Positions 1 through 6,703 are shown, counted from the stretch's first letter. The stretch is DNA of 9,121 nucleotides from Anaerolineaceae bacterium (GCA_009885445.1 VFKQ01000243.1:1-9121), one strand, 5' to 3'. A program made the numbers and translations. The notes: generated by a model not told the origin, from the letters alone.

Positions 1-2
1 AC

Positions 3-257
3 GGCTACCTCGTGGACATCGTGGACGTTGAAAAACACCTCGACGAAGTGGTTGGTTATTACAAAGAACAAATGCTCAACGACAAACCCGAATTTGCGGG
101 CTTGAATCCGTCGATTGAACATTTTGCGCGGATTTTGGCAGTGGCTTTGAATGAGCGTATTTCAGCAAAAAATATCTCCGCGCTCAAAGTGGTTTTGTGG
201 GAGCATGAGAATGCGTGGGCGGCTTTTTCGGTCGAACGTCAAAAGTCGAAAGTCTAA
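3..257 (+). CDS. PTPS/QueD-like T-fold protein, 3' part only
   Basis: The gene begins before the window; 84 codons remain, starting GYLVDIVDVEKHLDEVV and ending at TAA 255-257. The pattern G-Y-L-V-D, then LNDKP, NPSIEHFA and a terminal WEHENAWAAF matches the C-terminal half of the 6-pyruvoyl-tetrahydropterin synthase / 6-carboxy-tetrahydropterin synthase (QueD) family, which acts on dihydroneopterin triphosphate. The Glu in WEH fits the family's pterin-anchoring Glu. Against E. coli QueD as I remember it, the segment aligns without gaps, but the catalytic Asp-His of the LDHxxLND motif reads K-E here (YKEQMLND). The N-terminal zinc-binding His residues are outside the window. The last eight residues (VERQKSKV) and the stop codon are encoded by 7-bp tandem repeats. 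It heads a probable operon with the next two genes. Family membership is fairly sure; catalytic activity is doubtful. Confidence 0.8.
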   Translation, partial: GYLVDIVDVEKHLDEVVGYYKEQMLNDKPEFAGLNPSIEHFARILAVALNERISAKNISALKVVLWEHENAWAAFSVERQKSKV

Positions 258-283
258 AGACCTTTGACGTTCGACTTTTGACG
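231..283. repeat. Inverted cluster of GTCRAAN heptamer repeats
   Basis: Four direct heptamers lie at 231-258 (gtcgaac, gtcaaaa, gtcgaaa, gtctaaa), and three in reverse complement at 262-282 (ctttgac, gttcgac, ttttgac). The two arms can pair in more than one register: 231-243 with 263-275 (13 bp), or 237-250 with 270-283 (14 bp). The structure covers the stop codon of the upstream gene and the space where a ribosome binding site for the glycosyltransferase would be. No T-run follows it, so a classical intrinsic terminator is unlikely. It could be a dispersed short repeat or an mRNA-stability or attenuation element; the sequence alone does not decide. Confidence 0.8.
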
Positions 284-288
284 CATTT

Positions 289-1332
289 ATGAAAATCGGC
301 TTCGTAATTTACGGGTCACTCGAAACATTAAGCGGCGGTTATCTCTATGACCGCAAACTTGTCGAGTATCTGCGCGCACAGGGCGACAGCGTTGAAATCA
401 TTTCCCTGTCCTGGCGGAATTATGCCGCGCATCTGACGGACAATTTTAGTTTTCGACTCCCCTCCGATTCAGACATTCTCATTCAAGACGAACTAAATCA
501 TCCCTCGCTTATCGCGGCCAACCTCGGCAAACATCGCTACCCCATCGTCAGCCTCGTGCACCACCTGCGCTCGTCAGAACTTCGCCCTCGTTGGCAGAAT
601 AATTTCTATCGCAGCGTTGAAAAAAAATATTTGCAAGGCGTAGATGGGTTTATCTTCAATTCCCAAACCACGCAGGGGGTGGTCAGCGATTTAATAGGGA
701 ATAGCAAACCCTCCATCGTGGCCTATCCTCCCACAGACCGTTTTGGCGGCCCGCTTACAGAAGAAGAAATAAAGCAACGCGCGGCGCAAGGTCCGCTCAA
801 AATTTTATTTCTGGGCAATCTCATCGAGCGTAAAGGCCTGCACACATTGCTTGAAGCGGTCAAAGGTCAAAGGTCGAACGTCGAAATAAATGTTGTCGGC
901 TCGCTCACCAGCGACCCCGTCTACGCGCGCGCCATGCAAAGCAAAGCCGTCAGCCTGCAGTCTCCAGTCACTTTTCACGGCCCGCTCGATAACGCGCCTC
1001 TGCAAAAAATTCTCGAACAATCTCACCTACTCATCGTGCCCTCATCCTATGAAGGCTTCGGTATCGTCTATCTCGAGGGCATGGGTTTTGGGCTACCCGC
1101 CGTCGGCACGGACGCGGGCGCGGCGCGAGAAATTATCAGCCACGACGAAAACGGATTCTTAATCCGCCCGGGAGACTCTGCGGCCCTCAGCGCACACATC
1201 ACTGCGCTGGCCAATGACCGCGCACTGCTCGCGCGCTTATCCCTCAACGCCCTGCGCAGATATCGCGCGCAACCCACATGGCACACAACCGCCGCGAGCA
1301 TTCGCGCATTTTTACAAAGGCTGGTCGCATAA
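289..1332 (+). CDS. GT4-family glycosyltransferase
   Basis: This 347-residue retaining glycosyltransferase of the GT-B fold would transfer a sugar from a nucleotide-sugar donor to an unidentified acceptor. It opens MKIGFVIYGSLETLSGGYLY, the usual N-terminal strand and Gly-rich loop. The second Rossmann domain starts at about residue 170 (KILFLGNLIERKGL, with the phosphate-binding Arg-Lys at about 181-182). The donor-site E-x7-E motif is Glu255 to Glu263 in EGFGIVYLE, followed by GFGLPAVGTDAGAAREI. Length is typical for GT4. No good Shine-Dalgarno precedes ATG 289, so translation may be coupled to the upstream gene or be inefficient. Residues about 191-199 (VKGQRSNVE) are encoded by four 7-bp repeats. 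Its place between a PTPS-like gene and a methyltransferase suggests a small-molecule acceptor, possibly a pterin; an envelope glycan is the alternative. Confidence 0.9.
   Translation: MKIGFVIYGSLETLSGGYLYDRKLVEYLRAQGDSVEIISLSWRNYAAHLTDNFSFRLPSDSDILIQDELNHPSLIAANLGKHRYPIVSLVHHLRSSELRPRWQNNFYRSVEKKYLQGVDGFIFNSQTTQGVVSDLIGNSKPSIVAYPPTDRFGGPLTEEEIKQRAAQGPLKILFLGNLIERKGLHTLLEAVKGQRSNVEINVVGSLTSDPVYARAMQSKAVSLQSPVTFHGPLDNAPLQKILEQSHLLIVPSSYEGFGIVYLEGMGFGLPAVGTDAGAAREIISHDENGFLIRPGDSAALSAHITALANDRALLARLSLNALRRYRAQPTWHTTAASIRAFLQRLVA
859..886 (+). repeat. Four in-frame GTCRAAN heptamers inside the glycosyltransferase gene
   Basis: The stretch reads gtcaaag, gtcaaag, gtcgaac, gtcgaaa as four perfect 7-bp steps, the same family as the cluster at 231-283 (both contain gtcgaacgtc). 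It lies in the coding sequence between the helix LLEAV and the strand INVVG, a loop that tolerates change in GT4 enzymes. Gain or loss of one unit would shift the reading frame. Confidence 0.75.
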
Positions 1333-2231
1333 TGGAATATTCCTTCCCTCGTTACCTGCTCGCTAAACAAAGCGTGGATGATCGCGCACTAAATCAAATT
1401 GTGCTTAACGCATTACGCGCCCAGCTGTCGCCCGAACCGTTGCGCATTATCGAAGTCGGCGCGGGCATTGGCAGTATGTTGCGCCGCCTCGTGCGTTGGG
1501 ATATTCTCCATCATGCAGACTACACCCTCGTCGACGACCAGCCCGAGAATATCGCCTTCGCTCAAACCTGGTTGCCCCAATGGGCCGCCGCATCAGGCCT
1601 GACCTGTGAGCGGGTCGGGCCCCATTCAGCGCATCTCCACGACGACGCTCACGACATCCGCGTCCACTTTGTGCAAGCAGATGTATTCGCCTTCGTCAAC
1701 ACCAACCTCATCCCCGCAGACCTGCTCATTGCCCACGCCTTCCTCGATTTGCTTCGCATGCCCGCAAGCCTGTCGCCGCTGTTATCGTTAACTAAGTCCC
1801 TCGCCTGGCTGACGATTAACTTCGACGGCGTAACCACGCTCGAGCCAACCATCGACCCTACCCTCGACGCACGCATTGAACAGCTTTATCACGAAACCAT
1901 GGACACGCGTCCCAGCGGCGGCGACAGTCGCGCCGGGCGTCATCTGTTTGAGCATCTGCGCGGCGCGCACGCAGAAATAATCGCCGCGGGCGCATCAGAT
2001 TGGGTGGTGCACGCCATCAACGGCAGGTACCCCGCGGACGAGAAATATTTCCTGGGCTTCATCCTGCACTTCTTCGAAGAATCGCTGGCAGATCACGCCG
2101 CTTTAGATTCAGCCGCTTTTACAAAATGGCTGGCCGAACGCCGCGCACAAATCGAACGCGGCGAGCTGGTGTACATTGCGCATCAAATGGACTTCCTCGT
2201 CCGCAAAGGCGCGGCTGGTTCGGTGCTATAA
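1332..2231 (+). CDS. Class I SAM-dependent methyltransferase
   Basis: This 299-residue protein has a Rossmann-type SAM-binding site: motif I is EVGAGIG at residues 41-47, and the acidic end of the second strand is DD at 68-69 (YTLVDDQPENIAFA). It would move a methyl group from SAM to an unidentified acceptor. I chose ATG 1332 (MEYSFPRYLLAKQSVDDRAL) because it overlaps the glycosyltransferase stop by one base (TAATG) and has AAGG at 1317-1320; an upstream in-frame ATG at 1278 would lie deep inside the preceding gene. The overlap indicates translational coupling, so the two enzymes probably work on the same molecule. The region after residue 140 resembles no substrate-specific family I can name. 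The fold is secure; the substrate is unknown. Confidence 0.85.
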   Translation: MEYSFPRYLLAKQSVDDRALNQIVLNALRAQLSPEPLRIIEVGAGIGSMLRRLVRWDILHHADYTLVDDQPENIAFAQTWLPQWAAASGLTCERVGPHSAHLHDDAHDIRVHFVQADVFAFVNTNLIPADLLIAHAFLDLLRMPASLSPLLSLTKSLAWLTINFDGVTTLEPTIDPTLDARIEQLYHETMDTRPSGGDSRAGRHLFEHLRGAHAEIIAAGASDWVVHAINGRYPADEKYFLGFILHFFEESLADHAALDSAAFTKWLAERRAQIERGELVYIAHQMDFLVRKGAAGSVL

Positions 2232-2232
2232 T
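2224..2232 (+). promoter_or_regulatory. Extended -10 promoter for the helicase gene
   Basis: TGCTATAAT is a perfect extended -10 (TGN plus TATAAT) overlapping the methyltransferase stop codon. No convincing -35 lies 17 bp upstream. Transcription would start near 2239, giving a leader of about 65 nt that includes a run of eight T at 2268-2275. Other genes in this window have a similar element, which supports the call. Confidence 0.5.
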
Positions 2233-2303
2233 CTTTGTACATATTTTGCTCAGTCAGTGGGCCTGCGTTTTTTTTCGTTTGACCGCTGAAGATTAGGAAA
2301 CTC

Positions 2304-3560
2304 TTGAACTTCGAACAATTCAACCTTGACCCCCGCCTTAAAGTGGGCATTGAACGCGCGGGCTACGAATCCCCCACTCCGATTCAACAAGCCGCCATCC
2401 CCGCCGCCATTCGCGGACGTGACATCATTGGCACGGCCCAAACTGGCACCGGCAAAACCGCCGCCTTCATCCTGCCCATTCTGCACAAACTGCTCAGCAG
2501 TGAACGCGGCGCGGCGCGTGCGTTAATCGTCACGCCCACGCGCGAGCTGGCCGACCAGATCGCCGAAGTGGCGCGAGTCCTCGCAACGGGGACTCGGCTT
2601 CGGTGCGCAACCCTGTACGGGGGAGTCGGAGCCGGTCCGCAGATATCCGCACTACGAGCGGGCACAGAAATCCTCGTCGCCTGCCCGGGCCGCCTGCTGG
2701 ACTTAATCCAACAGCGACATGCGCGCATGGACAAAATCGAAATCTTGGTGCTCGACGAAGCCGACCGCATGTTCGACATGGGTTTCCTGCCCGATGTGAA
2801 ACGTATCATCGCGGCCGTGCCGTCGCAACGACAGACCATGTTGTTCTCGGCCACCTTCCCCAGCGAAGTAGAATCGCTCGCGAGTCAATCGCTCAAGCAA
2901 CCGCAACGCATCAGCATGGGTTTGAGCAAACCCGTGCACACAGTGACACACGCGCTCTATCCCGTGCCGCAACATTTGAAATCTGCGCTGTTGCTCGAAA
3001 TTCTCAAACGCACTGGTATGAATTCCGTGCTGATTTTTACGCGCACACGTTACCGCGCGCAAAAAGTGGCCGACCAGATTCATCGTGACGGACATAAAGT
3101 GACCAGCCTGCACAGCGACCGCTCGCAGGGTCAACGTCAGGCCGCGCTGAAGGGCTTCAAAGCTGGAACGCACGACATCATGGTGGCCACCGACATCGCC
3201 GCGCGCGGCATTGATGTGGAAAATATTACGCACGTGATCAACTACGACATGCCCGACACCGCCGACGCCTACATCCACCGCATCGGACGCACCGGCCGCG
3301 CCGAACGTACCGGCGACGCGTTCACCTTTGTGACTCCCGACGACAACGACATGATTCGCACGCTTGAGCGCATCATGGGCCAGCCACTCAAGCGCGAGAC
3401 CATTGAGGGATTCGATTACAGCAAGCCCGCGCCGCCCAAACCGCCCCCCGGCTCACGCGGACGTGGCGCTCGCGGCGAGACCTCCGGCCGTCCGCCGCGA
3501 CCTGCGCCCACGCCGAATAGTTATGGCAAGAATCGGCTCGCCCCGAAGCGGCGCAAATAG
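2304..3560 (+). CDS. rhlE: DEAD-box ATP-dependent RNA helicase, RhlE type
   Basis: This cytoplasmic enzyme uses ATP to unwind short RNA duplexes, typically in ribosome assembly, RNA decay or cold adaptation. All family motifs appear in order: Q motif (F-x-x-F...GYESPTPIQQ, about 3-29), Walker A AQTGTGKT 45-52, PTRELA 78-83, GG 106-107, motif Ib CPGR 127-130 (usually TPGR), DEAD 151-154, SAT 182-184, ATDIAARGID 295-304 and HRIGRTGR 325-332. A basic Arg/Gly/Pro-rich tail from about 372 (SRGRGARG, ending APKRRK) is typical of RhlE and helps bind RNA. The start is TTG 2304, preceded by AGGAAA at 2295-2300, with an in-frame stop at 2280-2282; the protein then begins MNFEQFNLDPRL as in relatives. 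It is probably a single-gene unit. The RhlE subgroup is inferred from length and tail; CshA-like is possible. Confidence 0.95.
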   Translation: MNFEQFNLDPRLKVGIERAGYESPTPIQQAAIPAAIRGRDIIGTAQTGTGKTAAFILPILHKLLSSERGAARALIVTPTRELADQIAEVARVLATGTRLRCATLYGGVGAGPQISALRAGTEILVACPGRLLDLIQQRHARMDKIEILVLDEADRMFDMGFLPDVKRIIAAVPSQRQTMLFSATFPSEVESLASQSLKQPQRISMGLSKPVHTVTHALYPVPQHLKSALLLEILKRTGMNSVLIFTRTRYRAQKVADQIHRDGHKVTSLHSDRSQGQRQAALKGFKAGTHDIMVATDIAARGIDVENITHVINYDMPDTADAYIHRIGRTGRAERTGDAFTFVTPDDNDMIRTLERIMGQPLKRETIEGFDYSKPAPPKPPPGSRGRGARGETSGRPPRPAPTPNSYGKNRLAPKRRK

Positions 3561-3565
3561 CGGAT

Positions 3566-3585
3566 TGAGGAATTAATTTTCCTCA
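3566..3585 (+). terminator. Weak hairpin after the helicase gene
   Basis: Five bases past the stop codon, tgaggaa pairs with ttcctca over a 6-nt loop (ttaatt). The stem is 7 bp and not GC-rich, and no T-run follows. It may protect the mRNA end or terminate weakly. Confidence 0.3.
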
Positions 3586-3656
3586 GCCCACATTCGACCC
3601 GTGCGGCACGTTTTACGCAACTAAATTTATAACCCAGTGCATCCTTCCGTTTGTGT

Positions 3657-3685
3657 TTGATAACATAAGTTAGGGTGCATATTTT
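3657..3685 (+). promoter_or_regulatory. Possible promoter of the alanine-rich protein gene
   Basis: TTGATA at 3657-3662 and TATTTT at 3680-3685 are separated by 17 bp, a plausible -35/-10 pair. Transcription would begin about 17 nt before the ATG, just ahead of the strong ribosome binding site. A second candidate -10, TATAAC at 3628-3633, has no partner. Confidence 0.3.
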
Positions 3686-3694
3686 TTACCCCCC

Positions 3695-3703
3695 AAAAGG
3701 AGA
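3695..3703 (+). promoter_or_regulatory. Strong Shine-Dalgarno site
   Basis: AAAAGGAGA sits 5 nt before ATG 3709. It is the best ribosome binding site in the window and suggests high translation of the alanine-rich protein. Confidence 0.7.
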
Positions 3704-3708
3704 ATACC

Positions 3709-4557
3709 ATGTCTAAGTTTCGATTGCTTTCCATTGTTGTTGTTTTAGCTCTTTCGCTTAATGCGTGTGCAAGCGCGTCTGGGCTGGCTGGCTCGGCAGG
3801 GCTGGCCCCTGCGGATGCGCAAGCCTTCGCAGAGTCGGCGGCCAAATCCTTGGCGGCATCCTCTGCCGCCGCGCAGGCCGCTTCACAGGCGCATGCAGAT
3901 GCGAAGAGTCTCGCGGCCAGCGCCGCGGGCTCTGAGGCGTCCGCCTCGGCCAAAGCGGATGCGTCTGCATCTGCCGCCGCCAGCGCCGCCTCTGCCGCCG
4001 CATCTGCCGCCAGGTCATTGGCCGCCAGCGCCGCCAGTGCCGAAGCCAAGACCTACGCTGAGGCTTCTGCCTCCGCCGCCGCCAAGGCTGAAGCCGCCGC
4101 GCACGCCGCTTCTGAGGCGAATACTGCCGCGAATTACGCCGCAGTGGCCAGCGCCAGTGCATCTGCTTCGGCGTATGCCTCTGCCGCCGCCGCGAATGGC
4201 GCCGCATCGAATGCGCACAGCTACGCCGCCGCCTCTGCCAATGCAGACGCGCTGACCGCCGCGAAATCTGCGGCCAAGTCTGCCGCCGCCGCAGATGCCG
4301 CCGCCGAAGTGGCCGCCCGTGCGAATGCTGATGGCAAATCTGCCGCCGCTGTGGACGCCGCCTCTCAAGCCGCCGCGCACGCCGCGGAGGCCGCCGCCGC
4401 TGAAGCCAGAGCGCAATCTGCCGCTGAGGCCCTGATCGTCACGACAGATACAAGCGGCTCAGGCTCCAACACCCTGATGACTATTGTGATTGTTGTGCTG
4501 TTCGCGGGCGCGGCCTTCTGGCTCCTGAACGGGAACAAGAAGAAATCCAAAGTGTAA
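3709..4557 (+). CDS. Alanine-rich lipoprotein with C-terminal membrane anchor
   Basis: I recognise no family for this 282-residue protein. Residues 1-20 form a lipoprotein signal peptide (Lys3, Arg5, a hydrophobic run, lipobox LNAC with Cys20). Residues 21-241 are about 53% Ala, mostly with Ser, Asp, Glu, Lys and Gln, and almost no Pro or Gly after residue 34, so a long helix is expected. A motif K/R-S-L-A-A-S recurs at 46, 66 and 102. A short Thr/Ser/Gly linker (245-253) leads to a membrane helix (about 256-273, LMTIVIVVLFAGAAFWLL) and a basic tail ending KKKSKV, which by the positive-inside rule is cytoplasmic. The product is therefore an exported rod that may be anchored at both ends. Strong ribosome binding and terminator signals suggest a well-expressed structural protein. 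Lpp-like tether, surface stalk and Ala-helix ice-binding-like protein are all possible; none is shown. Confidence 0.75.
   Translation: MSKFRLLSIVVVLALSLNACASASGLAGSAGLAPADAQAFAESAAKSLAASSAAAQAASQAHADAKSLAASAAGSEASASAKADASASAAASAASAAASAARSLAASAASAEAKTYAEASASAAAKAEAAAHAASEANTAANYAAVASASASASAYASAAAANGAASNAHSYAAASANADALTAAKSAAKSAAAADAAAEVAARANADGKSAAAVDAASQAAAHAAEAAAAEARAQSAAEALIVTTDTSGSGSNTLMTIVIVVLFAGAAFWLLNGNKKKSKV
3958..4035 (+). repeat. GCC-rich imperfect coding repeat
   Basis: This is the densest part of a low-complexity tract that spans most of the alanine-rich gene. Short units such as tctgccgcc, agcgccgcc and gcatctgccgcc recur back to back, and Ala is written almost only as GCC. Such tracts can change length in multiples of three without breaking the frame. 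Confidence 0.6.
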
Positions 4558-4573
4558 GTTTTTCAAACTCAAT

Positions 4574-4608
4574 AAAAATCCCCGGCCTGCTTAGGTCGGG
4601 GATTTTTT
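4574..4608 (+). terminator. Strong intrinsic terminator
   Basis: The stem pairs tccccggcct with aggtcgggga (one G-T wobble) over a gctt loop. It is extended by A-T pairs and ends in six T. It lies just after the alanine-rich gene. The reverse strand also carries a T-rich end, so it could work in both directions, although no gene converges on it. Confidence 0.93.
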
Positions 4609-4638
4609 AACCAGCATTCCAACAGAATCGGAGCGCAG

Positions 4639-6582
4639 ATGAAACGCAAAATTATTCCTGTATTGATTCTTGCCGCCATATTATTTTCAGGTTGTCGGAG
4701 CAACGAAGCAACAACCGCCAGCGAGCCTGAATTCAAGTCCATCTCGGCGGAAGCGTGGACTGCCGCCGACGCCGATTTATACAAAAGACTTGCACAGATT
4801 AATCCAACTCCCGCAGACCGTATCGCGCTGGCAATCGCCGTCGAGGGCTTGGACCCAGCCAGCCTGCCCATCGCGCCCAATTCGCCGCGGCGCACGTATG
4901 GCATTGGCGAAATGAAAACTTTCTGGACGCACAACAACGACACGCTGGGGTTTACCGAGATCACCGCGCGCTTGATGTCAAAATCAAAGTATGCATATTT
5001 TTGGCAGGATATTAATTCGACAGCGCTGAACGGGGAACAGCAACCCGCTACCAGCGCGGATTGGACCGCCGTCGGCGAGAGCTTCGACCGCTCGTACGAA
5101 TCTGTCCGCGCCCTGTTCGGGTTTGAGCAATCCCCGGGCCTGGACGGTGACGCGCGCCTGTTCGTGATCAACTCCGATTCGCTGGGAAATGTGGGCGGCT
5201 ATTTCGGTCAGGCAGATTTGCTGCCTGCCATCGTTGAGTCGCATTCGAATCAGGGGCAATATTTTTTCATGTCGAACACCGGCACGGGCGGCATCAACAG
5301 CGATTATTACAAAGAAGTGCTGGCGCATGAATTTCAACACATGATTCAAAAAAATGTGGACGCGAACGAAGAGGGCTGGATGAACGAGGGGCTGAGTATG
5401 TTGGCGCAACAAGTGGCCGGCATGCGCGGCGATAATTGGGTGGCGGAATATTTGCCGAAGCCCGACCAGTCACTTTGGTTTTGGAGTAGCAAGTCGTCGG
5501 ATTACGGGCAATCGTTTTTGTATCTTGAATATATTTACGAGCAACTCGGCGAAGGTTTTATCAAGGCGCTCGCGGCTGATCCGCTCAATGGTTTGGCCAG
5601 CATTGATAAACACACGCAAGAGTCTGGTTCGACGCGCAACGCGGACGCGCTGTACGTGGACGCGATGACAGCCGCATATTTCAACAATGCGAGTCTGGCT
5701 GATGGGCAATTCGTTTATCAAACGCCGACAATACCAGCGATGACGCCGCGCTTCGCATTTGATTCACTGCCCGCAACTTATCAGGGCGTTGTGCAACAAT
5801 ATGGCGGCTTCGATATTATGTCGTTTAGCGGAAAGGGCGCGGCAACATTAACCTTTAGCGGCGACGCGCGCACGAAATTAATTCCCGCCGACGCGCACAG
5901 CGGCGAAAGTTTTTGGTGGTCAAGTCGTTACGACTCCACCTTCGGCACGCTGACGCGCGCAGTGGATTTAAACAGCGTCACATCGGCCACGTTAAACTAT
6001 TGGGCGTGGTATGACATCGAAGAAGATTGGGACTACGCCTACCTGCTCGTCTCCACAGATGACGGTGCGCACTGGGAGCTTGTGCCATCAACATCAAGCC
6101 GCGAAACGAATCCCAACGACCAGAATCTCGGCGGCGGCATTACCGGCAAAAGCGGCGGCGGTGCAGACGCAGTTTGGATTCAAGAGTCTGCTGACCTGAG
6201 CGCGTACGCGGGCAAAAAGATTCTCTTGCGCATTGCCATGCAAAACGATCTAACGGTCAACACTTTCGGCTTCGCCGTGGACGACCTGTCCATTCCTGAA
6301 ATCAACTGGAGCGACGATGCTGAGGGCGCAGAAAGCGATTGGGTCGCCGATGGTTTTGTACGCTCTCACAATTATGTCCCGCAGGTTTGGCACGTCCGCG
6401 CGATTGAGCAACACGCGGACGGAAGCATCACTGTCCACGATGTTGAAATCACGAATGGTGCGGGACAATTCGCGATTGATTTTGCTAATTTGCAAAAGTT
6501 GATCGTCTTTGTGTTTGGGCAAACGCGCTTCACGACGATTCCCGCGTCATATCAGGTGCAGATGGTGCCAGCGTCGCCGTAA
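4639..6582 (+). CDS. Secreted lipoprotein zinc metallopeptidase (M30/M6-like)
   Basis: This 647-residue protein would be exported, lipid-anchored and degrade extracellular proteins. The signal peptide ends in lipobox FSGC with Cys19. The zinc site is H230-E-F-Q-H234, with Glu250 in WMNEG as probable third ligand, a gluzincin arrangement. HEFQHMI plus a following NEG resembles peptidase family M30 (hyicolysin) and proteins often labelled immune inhibitor A; classical M6 enzymes use HExxHxxGxxD, so M6 assignment is weaker. From about 428 to 555 a beta-sandwich resembling those appended to immune inhibitor A proteins is visible (SRYDSTFGTLTRAVDL, LLVSTDDGAHWELV, FAVDDLSI), then a second beta-rich piece to the end. 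GGAG at 4630-4633 sits 5 nt before the ATG. A terminator separates it from the alanine-rich gene, so the two are probably transcribed apart. Protease call is secure; natural substrate unknown. Confidence 0.88.
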   Translation: MKRKIIPVLILAAILFSGCRSNEATTASEPEFKSISAEAWTAADADLYKRLAQINPTPADRIALAIAVEGLDPASLPIAPNSPRRTYGIGEMKTFWTHNNDTLGFTEITARLMSKSKYAYFWQDINSTALNGEQQPATSADWTAVGESFDRSYESVRALFGFEQSPGLDGDARLFVINSDSLGNVGGYFGQADLLPAIVESHSNQGQYFFMSNTGTGGINSDYYKEVLAHEFQHMIQKNVDANEEGWMNEGLSMLAQQVAGMRGDNWVAEYLPKPDQSLWFWSSKSSDYGQSFLYLEYIYEQLGEGFIKALAADPLNGLASIDKHTQESGSTRNADALYVDAMTAAYFNNASLADGQFVYQTPTIPAMTPRFAFDSLPATYQGVVQQYGGFDIMSFSGKGAATLTFSGDARTKLIPADAHSGESFWWSSRYDSTFGTLTRAVDLNSVTSATLNYWAWYDIEEDWDYAYLLVSTDDGAHWELVPSTSSRETNPNDQNLGGGITGKSGGGADAVWIQESADLSAYAGKKILLRIAMQNDLTVNTFGFAVDDLSIPEINWSDDAEGAESDWVADGFVRSHNYVPQVWHVRAIEQHADGSITVHDVEITNGAGQFAIDFANLQKLIVFVFGQTRFTTIPASYQVQMVPASP

Positions 6583-6602
6583 GATTCGGATGTCGTTTAA
6601 GA

Positions 6603-6636
6603 GCTTGGAGTGCAGGCTGAAGCCTGCATTCCAAGC
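6603..6636. repeat. 15-bp palindromic hairpin, possible dispersed element
   Basis: gcttggagtgcaggc (6603-6617) pairs with gcctgcattccaagc (6622-6636) around a tgaa loop. All 15 pairs form on the + strand, one of them G-T. No T-run follows. It lies 20 bp after the peptidase stop and ahead of a separate terminator, so it looks like an intergenic palindromic (REP-like) element rather than the terminator itself. Confidence 0.7.
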
Positions 6637-6660
6637 CAAACCAATTATTTAACACAACGC

Positions 6661-6695
6661 AAAAACGTTGACCGCGAACACGGTCAGCGTTTTTG
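6661..6695 (+). terminator. Intrinsic terminator after the peptidase gene
   Basis: aaaaacgttgaccg pairs with cggtcagcgttttt across a 6-nt loop (cgaaca). The stem is 14 bp with one T-G wobble and ends in five T. It closes the peptidase unit and precedes the permease promoter. Confidence 0.88.
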
Positions 6696-6703
6696 ATTGC
6701 ACA

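Noticed and set aside
1278..1331. Longer N-terminus for the methyltransferase
   Set aside because: The extra 18 residues lie inside the glycosyltransferase and look unrelated to the family. The TAATG overlap at 1332 is a standard coupled start.
2574..2596. Inverted repeat cgagtcc...ggactcg inside the helicase gene
   Set aside because: Seven-bp arms in GC-rich coding DNA are expected by chance, and the encoded protein is uninterrupted.
2384..3278. Antisense open frames across the helicase gene
   Set aside because: They mirror the GC-rich codon pattern of a fully conserved DEAD-box gene and show no domain or start signal of their own.
3627..4416. Long open frames on both strands overlapping the alanine-rich gene
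   Set aside because: They follow from the GCC-rich repeat, give Arg/Pro/Gly-rich or Ala-rich nonsense products and lack ribosome binding sites. The frame at 3709 alone has a strong Shine-Dalgarno, a signal peptide, a membrane segment and a terminator.
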